DNA of 64,000 nt from Alphaproteobacteria bacterium. GTDB lineage: Bacteria > Pseudomonadota > Alphaproteobacteria > SMXS01. Shown piece after piece: positions 1 to 9,011 of the stretch; position 1 is the first letter of the stretch; every line of letters starts with the position of its first letter. The position numbers and the translations under genes are program-made. The notes below the pieces were generated by a model. It was not told where the DNA came from. It made no database searches and saw nothing but the letters and a program-made list of their open reading frames with translations. The stretch is taken from the NCBI GenBank assembly GCA_016124315.1, contig WGNW01000025.1, positions 50,484 through 114,483 on the forward strand, given 5' to 3'.

Positions 1-443
1 TATTCTACACGCTCGATCTTGCCGTTGTTGTCGTCGTCGTGCGGCTTGCCTGCGCTGTTCTCCGATTCGGTGCTCGAGCCGCTGTACTTGCCGGTCGCGT
101 CCAGCTTGAAGCGGTTCAGCGCGCCGATATAGGGGCAGCGATGGACCACCTTGCCGCCGCAGATCAGGTAGAACAGCGGGACGCGGCCATGGTTGGTCAC
201 GCAGCGCAGGATGCAGTTCGGCGGATTGGCGGTGTCGCCGTCGACCCGGAACTTCGGATACGTCCAGTCCGCCTTGCCGTCGCCGTCGAGATCGTTGCCG
301 GCGACGGCCTCTCCCGAACTGATCTGCGCCTCGGTGGGCGGGCAGTTGGCGGCGTGCGCGGCGGCGGTCGCGATCAGACAACAGGCACAGGCGACGAGCA
401 GCGCCGCGGCCCATCGCGGAAAGAAGTCGAGAAGCTTTTGCAT
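1..443 (-). CDS. Hypothetical secreted protein, 3' end truncated by window edge
   Basis: Minus-strand reading frame from ATG (CAT at 441-443): MQKLLDFFPRWAAALLVACACCLIATAAAHA (signal peptide) then NCPPTEAQISSGEAVAGNDLDGDGKADWTYPKF...; acidic DxDxD-type calcium-like loops; open to position 1. Confidence 0.6.
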   Translation of the reverse strand, partial: MQKLLDFFPRWAAALLVACACCLIATAAAHAANCPPTEAQISSGEAVAGNDLDGDGKADWTYPKFRVDGDTANPPNCILRCVTNHGRVPLFYLICGGKVVHRCPYIGALNRFKLDATGKYSGSSTESENSAGKPHDDDNNGKIERVE

Positions 444-485
444 TGGCGATTCCCCCTCACCAAATGCCCAGCCATAGAGATGCGC

Positions 486-1022
486 CTAGTCGACACGCCC
501 GGAGAGCCGAAAAACGACATAGGACGTGACGACCAGAAACTGTACGCCGTTCCACAAATAGGCGTGGACAACAGACATCACCTCTGGATTGACTTCCATT
601 AATACCACAAGACTGACAATTCTGAAAGAATTCAGGACACCGTATAGTAACGATACCGTGACCATGCCGACGCCCTTGCGCCATGGCCCGCGCGCCGCCA
701 CCGCCTCCAGCGCGATCAGGGTGGCGAAGGCGGGCAGCGCCACGCAGTCGGCGGTGATGACCAGCGGATCGGGGGAGCCGGGAACCCACAGATAGGGGGC
801 ATAGAAGGCGGGCGCGAACCGGGTTCCCGCCAGCAGCCACTCGGCCGACCTGCCCAGCAACCCGGCGCCGGCGTCCGCCAGCGGCGGCTGGAGCGGGCTG
901 AAGCAGAACAGGCCGAGCAGCAGCAGGAAGAGGCCGAGGAAGACGGTGATCCGCCTCAGGCCGGCCCGGGTGCGCGGGCTCGCCAGGAAACCCGGTCCGC
1001 CGCCATCGGCCAGCGCCGGCAT
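486..1022 (-). CDS. Exosortase/archaeosortase family protein (short, XrtH-like)
   Basis: 178 aa multi-TM protein; catalytic-type pattern Cys (TADCVALPAF), Arg (NSFRIVSLVVL) and His (VVHAYLWNGVQFL) in the order and context of exosortases. Confidence 0.75.
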   Translation of the reverse strand: MPALADGGGPGFLASPRTRAGLRRITVFLGLFLLLLGLFCFSPLQPPLADAGAGLLGRSAEWLLAGTRFAPAFYAPYLWVPGSPDPLVITADCVALPAFATLIALEAVAARGPWRKGVGMVTVSLLYGVLNSFRIVSLVVLMEVNPEVMSVVHAYLWNGVQFLVVTSYVVFRLSGRVD

Positions 1023-1029
1023 CGGGCGC

Positions 1030-1983
1030 TCAGAACTTGCGGCGCAGCCAGTCCAGCATCACCCGCGTCACCTCCTCCGGGTGCTCCTGCTGGATGCAGT
1101 GGCCGCAGTCCCCGACGCGGTAGCGCTCCACGTCGTCGATGTATTCTTCCATGTCGTCGCCCAGGCCGGGCGGCACGGCCGGATCGTCGGCCGCCTGGAT
1201 GTAGAGGCAGGGCACGTGGATCTCCTGCGGCACGTCGGCGGTGCTCTCCCAGTTCCACGACCAGTTGCGGTACCAGTCGATGGTCGAGGTGAAGCCGGTC
1301 CGGCGGTAGGTGTCGATGTAGACCTGCCGCTCTTCGTCGCTCAGGTAGACACGGCCGGGGCGCGGGTCGATGCGCTTGCGGATGGTGCGGTTGCGCTCTT
1401 CCTTGGGCAGCGCCTGGTATTCGGCGTAGCTGCGCGTCAGCTTGCGGAACTGGTTGGTGAAGATCGCCTCGACGTTGGTCAGCATGGCCTCGTCGGCCCG
1501 GCGCGAGGTCTGGAAGTCGCAGATGTACCAGTCCGGCCCCCAGGCGTCCCACATGGCCTGCAGCGGGTCGCGGCTCGGACGCGGGAAGAACGGCGCGCCG
1601 GCGCCGATCACGCCGGCCACCCGATCCGGATGCAGCAGCGCCATCTGCCAGACCATGATGCCGCCCCAGTCGTGCCCGGCGAACACCGCGCGCTCGTGGC
1701 CGAAGGCGTCGAGCAGGCCGGCCATGTCGCCGGTCAGGTGGTGGATGTCGTAGTCGCGCACCACGCAGGGCTTGTCGGTCCGGCCGTAGCCGCGCTGGTC
1801 GGGCGCCAGGGCGTGGTAGCCCGCCTCGCCCAGCGCCTTCAGCTGGTGCCGCCAGGCATAGGCCAGCTCGGGCCAGCCATGGGCCAGCACCACGGCCGGC
1901 CCGTCCTTGGGCCCGGCCTCGTGGACCGCCATGCGGATGCCATTGGTCTCGATGAATGTCGGTTCCGGAAAATCCGCCGGCAT
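1030..1983 (-). CDS. Alpha/beta hydrolase (epoxide hydrolase-like)
   Basis: VVLAHGWPELAYAWRHQ, GHDWGGIMVWQMA nucleophile elbow, GHCIQQEHPEEV catalytic His region. Confidence 0.9.
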   Translation of the reverse strand: MPADFPEPTFIETNGIRMAVHEAGPKDGPAVVLAHGWPELAYAWRHQLKALGEAGYHALAPDQRGYGRTDKPCVVRDYDIHHLTGDMAGLLDAFGHERAVFAGHDWGGIMVWQMALLHPDRVAGVIGAGAPFFPRPSRDPLQAMWDAWGPDWYICDFQTSRRADEAMLTNVEAIFTNQFRKLTRSYAEYQALPKEERNRTIRKRIDPRPGRVYLSDEERQVYIDTYRRTGFTSTIDWYRNWSWNWESTADVPQEIHVPCLYIQAADDPAVPPGLGDDMEEYIDDVERYRVGDCGHCIQQEHPEEVTRVMLDWLRRKF

Positions 1984-2098
1984 GGACCCCTCCTCTCCCA
2001 GGGAGCGCCCATGGTGCGGCCATAAGCCGCCACAGTCACGCGTGCATTTGCAGCGGCGTGTGGGTTACCCTGCGGTCGCGTCAACCGGGGAGGACGGC

Positions 2099-3196
2099 AT
2101 GAAGGCACTGGCGGCGGTGGTTCGGGAAGCGAAGGGCGACTTCCTGCTCGAGGAGGTGGAGGTGGACGAGCCCCGCGCCGACGAGGTGCTGATCAGGATC
2201 GTCGCCAGCGGCATCTGCCACACCGACATCGCGGTGAAGAACCAGGACATCGCCATCCCGCTGCCCATGGTGCTGGGCCACGAGGGCGCCGGCGTGGTGG
2301 AGAAGGTGGGTAGCGCGGTCACCCACCTGAAGCCGGGCGACCACGTGGTGCTGAGCGGCGATTCCTGCGGCCACTGCCACAGCTGCCTGGAGGCGAGGAC
2401 CGCCTATTGCGACGAGTTCGTGCCGCGCAACCTGCTGGGCCTGCGCGGCGACGGCAGCTCGCCGCTCACCCAGCACGGCCAGCCGCTGCGCGGCCGCTTC
2501 GTCGGCCAGTCGTCGTTCGCCACCTGGTCGCTGGCGCCGGCGCGCAGCGTCAACAAGGTGCCGGACGACCTGCCGCTGGAGCTGATGGGGCCGCTGGGCT
2601 GCGGCCTGACCACGGGCGCCGGCACGGTGCTCAACGCCCTGAGGCCGCCGCCCGGATCCTCGGTCGCCGTGTTCGGCGTCGGCACGGTCGGCCTCTCGGC
2701 GGTGATGGGCGCAAGCCTCGCCGGCTGCGCCACCATCGTCGCCGTCGACGTGAAGCGCAACCGGCTGGACATGGCGGCCGAGCTGGGCGCCACCCACTGC
2801 ATCGACGCCTCGTCCCAGAACCCGGTGTCGGAGATCCGCAAGATCACCCGGCGCGGCGCCGACTTCTCGGCCGAGTGCTCCGGCGTGCCGGTGGCGGTGC
2901 GCCAGGCCGTGGACTGCCTGGCGCGGCCCGGCTGGTGCGCCCAGGTGGGCGCGACGCCCGGCGGCATCGAGATTCCCCTCAGCATGGACCATATCGGCCT
3001 GGGCCGGGGCATCAGGGGCGTGGTGATGGGCGACAGCGTCACCCAGACCTTCGTGCCCTACCTGGCCGAGCTGTGGCGTTCCGGCCGCCTGCCCTACGAC
3101 AAGTTCGTCCGCTACTACGACTTCGCCGACATCAACCAGGCGGTCCACGACAGCGCGGTGACCGGCGAGGTGATCAAGCCGATCCTGCGCATGTAG
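2099..3196 (+). CDS. Zinc-dependent alcohol dehydrogenase (class III/aryl-alcohol dehydrogenase-like)
   Basis: GHEGAGVVEKVG, Zn-binding SGICHTD, Cys cluster CGHCHSC, Rossmann VAVFGVGTVGLSAVMGA. Confidence 0.9.
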   Translation: MKALAAVVREAKGDFLLEEVEVDEPRADEVLIRIVASGICHTDIAVKNQDIAIPLPMVLGHEGAGVVEKVGSAVTHLKPGDHVVLSGDSCGHCHSCLEARTAYCDEFVPRNLLGLRGDGSSPLTQHGQPLRGRFVGQSSFATWSLAPARSVNKVPDDLPLELMGPLGCGLTTGAGTVLNALRPPPGSSVAVFGVGTVGLSAVMGASLAGCATIVAVDVKRNRLDMAAELGATHCIDASSQNPVSEIRKITRRGADFSAECSGVPVAVRQAVDCLARPGWCAQVGATPGGIEIPLSMDHIGLGRGIRGVVMGDSVTQTFVPYLAELWRSGRLPYDKFVRYYDFADINQAVHDSAVTGEVIKPILRM

Positions 3197-3197
3197 C

Positions 3198-3219
3198 GCC
3201 GCGCCGCCGGAGGCGCGGC
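3198..3219 (+). terminator. GC-rich hairpin after the ADH gene (possible terminator, no T-tract)
   Basis: Perfect 8-bp stem GCCGCGCC / GGCGCGGC with 6-nt loop immediately after the stop codon. Confidence 0.35.
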
Positions 3220-3237
3220 ACCGACCACTTCCGTTGT

Positions 3238-3260
3238 CATATACCCCCTGGGGGTATATG
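3238..3260. promoter_or_regulatory. 23-bp perfect palindrome, CsoR/RcnR-type operator candidate
   Basis: CATATACCCCCTGGGGGTATATG, located 37 bp upstream of the copper P-type ATPase start; C-tract/G-tract palindrome typical of CsoR-family sites. Confidence 0.65.
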
Positions 3261-3296
3261 TAGAGTTCACATCCGGAACAACGGCAGGAAGCGGGC

Positions 3297-5666
3297 ATGG
3301 CTGGCGAGCACCACACCTCCCACGACTCCCACGAGGGCCACGGCGGGCACGCCCACGGCGCCTGCTGCGGCGGCCATGGCGACGGCAAGGTGAAGGACCC
3401 GGTCTGCGGCATGACGGTGGACCCGGCGACCTCGCCCCACCATGCCACCCACCAGGGCACGGACTATCACTTCTGCTCGAAGGGCTGCCGCGACAAGTTC
3501 GTCGCCGACCCGGAGAAGTACCTGACGCCGCGCGAGCCCGAAAAGGCCATCGAAGGCGCGGTCTATACCTGCCCGATGCACCCGGAGGTGCACCAGATTG
3601 GCCCCGGCGACTGCCCGATCTGCGGCATGGCGCTGGAGCCCATGACCGTCTCGGCCGTGCCGGGCAAGAGCGCCGAGCTGTCCGACATGGCGCGCCGGTT
3701 CTGGATCGGCCTGGTGCTGACGCTGCCGCTGTTCGTCACCGAGATGGGCGGGCACCTGTTCGGCTGGGAGGGCGTGACCGACGGGCCGGCGGCCGGCTGG
3801 ATCCAGTTCGCCCTGGCGACGCCGGTAGTGTTCTGGTCGGGCGCGCCCTTCTTCAAGCGCGGCTGGAAGTCGCTGGTCACCCGCAACCTCAACATGTTCA
3901 CGCTGATCTCCCTGGGCACGGGCATCGCCTGGCTCTACAGCACCGTCGCCCTGCTGGTTCCCGGCGCCTTCCCGGCGACCTTTCGGGGCCCGGACGGCGC
4001 CGTGCCGCTCTATTTCGAGGCGTCGGCCACCATCATCGTGCTGGTTCTGGTGGGCCAGGTGCTGGAGCTGCGGGCGCGCGAGCGCACCTCGGGCGCGATC
4101 CGCGCGCTGCTCGACCTGTCGCCCCGCAAGGCGCGCCGGCTGCTGGCGGACGGCGGCGACGAGGAGATCGACATCGACCAGGTGACGGTGGGCGACCGGC
4201 TGCGCATCCGCCCGGGCGAGAAGGTGCCGGTGGACGGCACCGTGGAGGACGGCCGCTCCGCCATCGACGAGTCCATGATCACCGGTGAATCCGTGCCGGT
4301 CTCCAAGGAGGCGGGCGACAAGGTGATCGGCGGCACGGTCAACCAGACCGGCGCGCTGATCATGACCGCCGAGGGCGTGGGCAGCGAGACCGTGCTGGCG
4401 CGCATCGTCGAGATGGTCTCGAAGGCCCAGCGCAGCCGCGCGCCGGTGCAGCGCCTGGCCGACACCGTGGCCGGCTATTTCGTGCCGGCGGTGATGGCCG
4501 CCGCCGTGCTGGCCTTTGCTGCCTGGAGCCTGTGGGGGCCGGCGCCGGCCACGGTCAACGGGCTGGTCGCCGCCGTGACCGTGCTGATCATCGCCTGCCC
4601 CTGCGCGCTGGGGCTCGCCACGCCCATGTCGATCATGGTCGCCGTGGGACGGGGCGCCCAGGCGGGCGTGCTGATCCGCGACGCCGAGGCGCTGGAGCGT
4701 CTGGAGAAGGTCGACACCCTGGTGGTGGACAAGACTGGCACCCTGACCGAGGGGCGGCCGGAGGTGACCGTCATCGTGCCGGCCGGCGACATCGCCGAGA
4801 ACGACCTGCTGGCGCTGGCGGCGGCGGTGGAGCGGGCGAGTGAGCATCCCCTCGCCCAGGCCGTCGTCCGCGCCGACGAGGAGCGCGGCCTGACCGTCGG
4901 CGCAGTGGCCGACTTCGACGCCCCGTCGGGCAAGGGCGCGACGGGGCGGGTGGACGGGCGCCAGGTCGTCCTGGGCAGCCCGTCCTTCCTGGAGGCCGAG
5001 GGTGTCGACACCGGCCCGCTCGCCGACGAGGCCGACCGGCTGCGCCGCGAAGGGGCCACGGCGGTGTTCGCCGCCGTCGACGGACGCCTGGCGGGCATCC
5101 TGGCGGTCGCCGACCCGGTGCGCGAGAGCGGGGCGGGCGTGATCGCGGAGCTGCATGGACGCGGCATCCGGCTGGTGATGCTGACCGGCGACAACCGGAC
5201 CACCGCCGAGGCGGTCGCCGGCCGCCTCGGCATCGACGAGGTGCGCGCCGAGGTGCTGCCCGAGGACAAGGGCGCCGCGGTCGAGGACCTGCGCCGGCAG
5301 GGCCGGGTGGTGGCGATGGCCGGCGACGGCGTCAACGACGCCCCGGCGCTGGCCGCCGCCGACGTGGGCATCGCCATGGGCTCGGGCACGGACGTGGCCA
5401 TGGAGAGCGCCGGCGTCACCCTGCTGAACGGCGACCTGACCGGCATCACCAGGGCGCTGGCGCTGAGCCGCGGCACCATGCGCAACATCCGGCAGAACCT
5501 GTTCCTCGCCTTCGTCTACAACAGCGCGGGCGTGCCGATCGCGGGCGGCATCCTCTACCCGTTCTTCGGCATCCTGCTGTCGCCGGTGATCGCCGCGGCG
5601 GCCATGTCGCTGTCGTCGGTGAGCGTGGTCGGCAACGCCCTAAGGCTGCGCCGCATCCGCCTCTAG
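3297..5666 (+). CDS. copA: Heavy-metal translocating P-type ATPase (copper type) with N-terminal YHS and His/Cys-rich metal-binding segments
   Basis: DPVCGMTV...[10 protein letters not shown] (YHS-like), [72 protein letters not shown]. Confidence 0.93.
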   Translation: MAGEHHTSHDSHEGHGGHAHGACCGGHGDGKVKDPVCGMTVDPATSPHHATHQGTDYHFCSKGCRDKFVADPEKYLTPREPEKAIEGAVYTCPMHPEVHQIGPGDCPICGMALEPMTVSAVPGKSAELSDMARRFWIGLVLTLPLFVTEMGGHLFGWEGVTDGPAAGWIQFALATPVVFWSGAPFFKRGWKSLVTRNLNMFTLISLGTGIAWLYSTVALLVPGAFPATFRGPDGAVPLYFEASATIIVLVLVGQVLELRARERTSGAIRALLDLSPRKARRLLADGGDEEIDIDQVTVGDRLRIRPGEKVPVDGTVEDGRSAIDESMITGESVPVSKEAGDKVIGGTVNQTGALIMTAEGVGSETVLARIVEMVSKAQRSRAPVQRLADTVAGYFVPAVMAAAVLAFAAWSLWGPAPATVNGLVAAVTVLIIACPCALGLATPMSIMVAVGRGAQAGVLIRDAEALERLEKVDTLVVDKTGTLTEGRPEVTVIVPAGDIAENDLLALAAAVERASEHPLAQAVVRADEERGLTVGAVADFDAPSGKGATGRVDGRQVVLGSPSFLEAEGVDTGPLADEADRLRREGATAVFAAVDGRLAGILAVADPVRESGAGVIAELHGRGIRLVMLTGDNRTTAEAVAGRLGIDEVRAEVLPEDKGAAVEDLRRQGRVVAMAGDGVNDAPALAAADVGIAMGSGTDVAMESAGVTLLNGDLTGITRALALSRGTMRNIRQNLFLAFVYNSAGVPIAGGILYPFFGILLSPVIAAAAMSLSSVSVVGNALRLRRIRL

Positions 5667-6821
5667 GTCCCACGCCCGGGGCGCGAAGCGCATGGACATG
5701 AAGACCGAGGCGAGGCAGCACACGCCCAGGGCGGCGTAGGCGACGGCGTAGTCGCCGGTGGCGCCGCGCAGGGCGCCGAACAGCACCGGCCCGGTCGCCG
5801 CCAGCACGTAGCTGCCGGTCAGGCTCATGGCCGACAGGCAGCGCAGCGCCTCGGGCCGCTCCTCATAGTCCACCGGCAGCATCAGCGACAGCGGGAACAG
5901 CGCGCCCGTCGCCAGCCCGACGCAGAGCATCCATCCCCAGGGCGCCGCCATGGGCGCCCAGGCCAGGCCGGCGCAGCCCGCCGCGCCCAGCACCAGGCTC
6001 CCGACGAGTTGCGGCCGGCGGTCGCGGAACGCGCCGGAGAAGCCGGTCACCGCCAGCGACGCCGCGAGCTGGGACAGGGAGAGCACCAGCAGAAGGGTGC
6101 CGGTCTCCTCGGTGGACCAGCCCGCCTCCGTGTAGGTTGGCGGGATCCAGGTCAGGGTGGTGTAGAACAGCGCCGACGAAACCGCCGCGAACAGGGTGAT
6201 CCGCCAGGCGAGGACGCTGCGCAGGGGAAAGCCGAAGGCGGGCGCGGCCACCGCGGCGACCGGCGCGGGCAGCGAGGCGGTGAAGCGCCATATGGCGGCG
6301 CCGGCGAAGGCCGGCAGCGCCCAGATGGCCAGCGCCAGCGGCCAGGACCCGGCGGCGGCGAGCGACGGCGTGACGACCGCCGCGAGGCCGGCGCCCACGG
6401 TCATGGCGACGGCCTGGACCGCCATCACCGTGGCGGCGCGCTCGCGGAAATGGCTCTTGGCCAGGTCCGGCAGCAGGGTCTGGGCCGTAGCGATGCCCAG
6501 GCCGATCAGGGCGGCGGACAGGTAGAGGAAGGGGACGGTCTCGATCAGGCGGGCGAGCAGGCCAACGCCCACGACGAGAACGGCGGCGAGCACCAGGCGC
6601 TCGCTGCCCGCCCGCGCGGCTAGGTAGGCGGCCAGCACTGGAACGAGACCCATGAGGAGGACGGGAATGGTGGTGATGAGGCCGACCGCGGCATGGCTGA
6701 GGCCGAGGTCGCGACGGATCACCTCGAGCAGCGGCGGAACCGAGCTGATCGCCGGGCGCAGGTTAGCCGCGACGGCCACCATCGCCAGCAGGAACCCGAC
6801 GCCACCGATCCGCTTCGCCAT
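5640..6821 (-). CDS. MFS transporter (CynX/NimT-like)
   Basis: 393 aa, 12 TM pattern; [14 protein letters not shown]-terminus typical of the CynX/NimT family; 3' end overlaps the convergent copper ATPase gene. Confidence 0.85.
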   Translation of the reverse strand: MAKRIGGVGFLLAMVAVAANLRPAISSVPPLLEVIRRDLGLSHAAVGLITTIPVLLMGLVPVLAAYLAARAGSERLVLAAVLVVGVGLLARLIETVPFLYLSAALIGLGIATAQTLLPDLAKSHFRERAATVMAVQAVAMTVGAGLAAVVTPSLAAAGSWPLALAIWALPAFAGAAIWRFTASLPAPVAAVAAPAFGFPLRSVLAWRITLFAAVSSALFYTTLTWIPPTYTEAGWSTEETGTLLLVLSLSQLAASLAVTGFSGAFRDRRPQLVGSLVLGAAGCAGLAWAPMAAPWGWMLCVGLATGALFPLSLMLPVDYEERPEALRCLSAMSLTGSYVLAATGPVLFGALRGATGDYAVAYAALGVCCLASVFMSMRFAPRAWDLEADAAQP

Positions 6822-6877
6822 CCGCTTCCCTCGTCCAGGAAGCGATAGCTAGCCGATCCGGCGGGCGGAGGACAGCC

Positions 6878-7135
6878 CTACTGGCTGGTGTCGCCCGGAA
6901 TCGTCGCCGGCGGCCCGTTCACGACCGGCTTGGCGCCCTCCGGCACCTGCCCGCCGCCGCCGAAATAGATGAAGACGGAGACTGCGGTCAGGACGATCAG
7001 CAGGAGCGCCAGCAACAGGAACCGCCGCTTGTTCGATTTCTCGTACATGCGGCCGCCGCGGGCCTCCCGGGCGTCGAGCACCGGCGGATCCTCGGGATGC
7101 CGGTTGAAACCTTCATGGTGCGGTTCGTTGTTCAT
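6878..7135 (-). CDS. Small single-TM hypothetical protein
   Basis: 85 aa ORF with one TM segment (RRFLLLALLLIVLTAVSVFIYFGGGG). Confidence 0.5.
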   Translation of the reverse strand: MNNEPHHEGFNRHPEDPPVLDAREARGGRMYEKSNKRRFLLLALLLIVLTAVSVFIYFGGGGQVPEGAKPVVNGPPATIPGDTSQ

Positions 7136-7160
7136 GCCGTGTCAACGCCGCCCCGGACAC

Positions 7161-9011
7161 TCAAGTTCCCCGCATCGCACCGCGAACCAGCGCGGCGTAG
7201 ACCCTTTCCTTCAGGCTATCCGGCGCGCCCAGCGACAGGCGCGCCAGCGCTTCCGCTTCCGCCGGATCGTCGCCCCCGGCCATGCCGCGCCAGGCGAACC
7301 CTGCAAGGTCGCGTGGTCCGGCGCCCTGCAGGCGGCGCAGCGCAGGCAGCAGGCGCTGCTCTACCGGCGTGAAGTCGGTGCCGAACGGGAACGGCGGCAG
7401 CAACCCCCGGTCACGCAGCGGCGCGAGCGCCGCCGTCAGCCGTTCGGGCGTGTTGGCGCGGGCGGCGTCCGGCAGCGCGAACGCGGCCGGCAGCTTGCCC
7501 GCGGCCTTCGCCTTCGCCAGCAGCGGCTCCTGGAACGCGGCGTCGGCAACGGCGAGCATGGCCGCCGCCACCTCGGCGTCGCAGCGGCCGCGCAGGTCGG
7601 CGATGCCGTACTCGGTCACCACCATGTCGCGCAGGTGGCGCGGTACCGAGACGTGACCGTAGGACCACAGGATGTTGGAGGTGCGCTTGCCGCCGCGGCT
7701 TCGCGTGGCGTTGACCGCCAGGATGGAGCGGGCGTCGTTGCCCAGCGCAAAGGCCTGGGCGACGAAATTGTACTGGCCGCCGATGCCGCTCACCACGCGG
7801 CCGTCCTCCAGCCCGTCCGAGACGGCCGCCCCCAGCAGCGTCGCCATCATGGCGCTGTTGGCGAAGCGGGCGTGGCGGCGGGCGGCCCGCTTGCCGTCCT
7901 CGCCGCCGTAAAGCTCGTTGACGTAGGTGACGGCGGTCATGCCGATGCGCGCGCGAACCTCCGGCGCCAGTTCACGCAGCCGGCGGTAGAAGTCGCGGGA
8001 GCCGAGGAAGAACGCGGCATGGATCGCACGGCCCTCCACCTCGCGGGCGACGACGCCCGCTTCCAGCAGCGCCAGGAAGGCGTCGGCGATCATCTCGCTG
8101 CAGCCGTAGAGGCCCTCGCGGAACGGCTCGTCGTGGCGTTCGCCGCGGATCTCCAGCGCGTCGAGCACAGCCCGGTAGGCGTCGTTGCGGGTATGGCGCA
8201 GGATCAGCGCATGGGCGATGGAATCGCCCAGCGCACCGATGCCGATCTGCAGGGTGCCGCCGTCGGGCACGAGCGCGGCGATGCGGAAGCCGATGGCGTA
8301 GTGGGCCAGGCTGACCGGCTGGTTGGGCGGCCCGAACAGGGGAAAGCCGGCCGCCGGCCCCTCCAGCACATGGTCGAACTCGCCGGCAGGCACTTCCGCG
8401 TGGCCGCCCATGAACGGCAGTTCGCCGTTGACCTCGCCCACCATCAGGAAGCGCGCCCGCCCGTCCCGGCGGGCATCCAGCAGGTCGGTGGTCAGGTCCG
8501 GGTTGCAGCTCAGGCTGTAGCCGGCGCCGTCGCCTGGCGCGACGAGCTGGGCGACCACGTTGACGCCGGCGTCGAGCACGTAGCGGCCGGCATGGGTGTA
8601 GTTGGCCGAGATGTAGTTCTGCTGCGCCCGCGGCACGTTCAACCACTGGCCGGCCTGAAAGAAGAACTCCATCACCCGGATATTGTCGGGCAGGCTGCCG
8701 TCGCGCAGCGCTGCGGCGTAGAGCAGCTCGGGATAGCCGCCGAACACGCGCTCGACGAACGGCTCCATGAACCGCCGCTCGATGCCGCCGCCGGCGCGGG
8801 GCTTCTCCAGGGTCAGGGCGGTGATGATGGTGAGGGACAGGGACGGGTCCGCCATGGCGCGGCGGACCAGCTCGTTGGCCACCAGGTTCGCCTTGCCCAG
8901 GCCGAGCGGCAGCGCCATCACGATCCGCGGCCCGACCTCCCGCAGAATCGCATCGACGACTCCGGCTGCATCTCCGTGCCGGACCGGTTTCAGGTCCCCG
9001 TCATTCGGCAA
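7161..9011 (-). CDS. Acetyl-CoA hydrolase/transferase family protein
   Basis: 616 aa; ...GGTLQIGIGALGDSIAHAL..., FLGSRDFYRRLREL, VSGIGGQYNFVAQAFAL, VVTEYGIADLRGR are hallmarks of the family. Confidence 0.88.
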   Translation of the reverse strand: MPNDGDLKPVRHGDAAGVVDAILREVGPRIVMALPLGLGKANLVANELVRRAMADPSLSLTIITALTLEKPRAGGGIERRFMEPFVERVFGGYPELLYAAALRDGSLPDNIRVMEFFFQAGQWLNVPRAQQNYISANYTHAGRYVLDAGVNVVAQLVAPGDGAGYSLSCNPDLTTDLLDARRDGRARFLMVGEVNGELPFMGGHAEVPAGEFDHVLEGPAAGFPLFGPPNQPVSLAHYAIGFRIAALVPDGGTLQIGIGALGDSIAHALILRHTRNDAYRAVLDALEIRGERHDEPFREGLYGCSEMIADAFLALLEAGVVAREVEGRAIHAAFFLGSRDFYRRLRELAPEVRARIGMTAVTYVNELYGGEDGKRAARRHARFANSAMMATLLGAAVSDGLEDGRVVSGIGGQYNFVAQAFALGNDARSILAVNATRSRGGKRTSNILWSYGHVSVPRHLRDMVVTEYGIADLRGRCDAEVAAAMLAVADAAFQEPLLAKAKAAGKLPAAFALPDAARANTPERLTAALAPLRDRGLLPPFPFGTDFTPVEQRLLPALRRLQGAGPRDLAGFAWRGMAGGDDPAEAEALARLSLGAPDSLKERVYAALVRGAMRGT

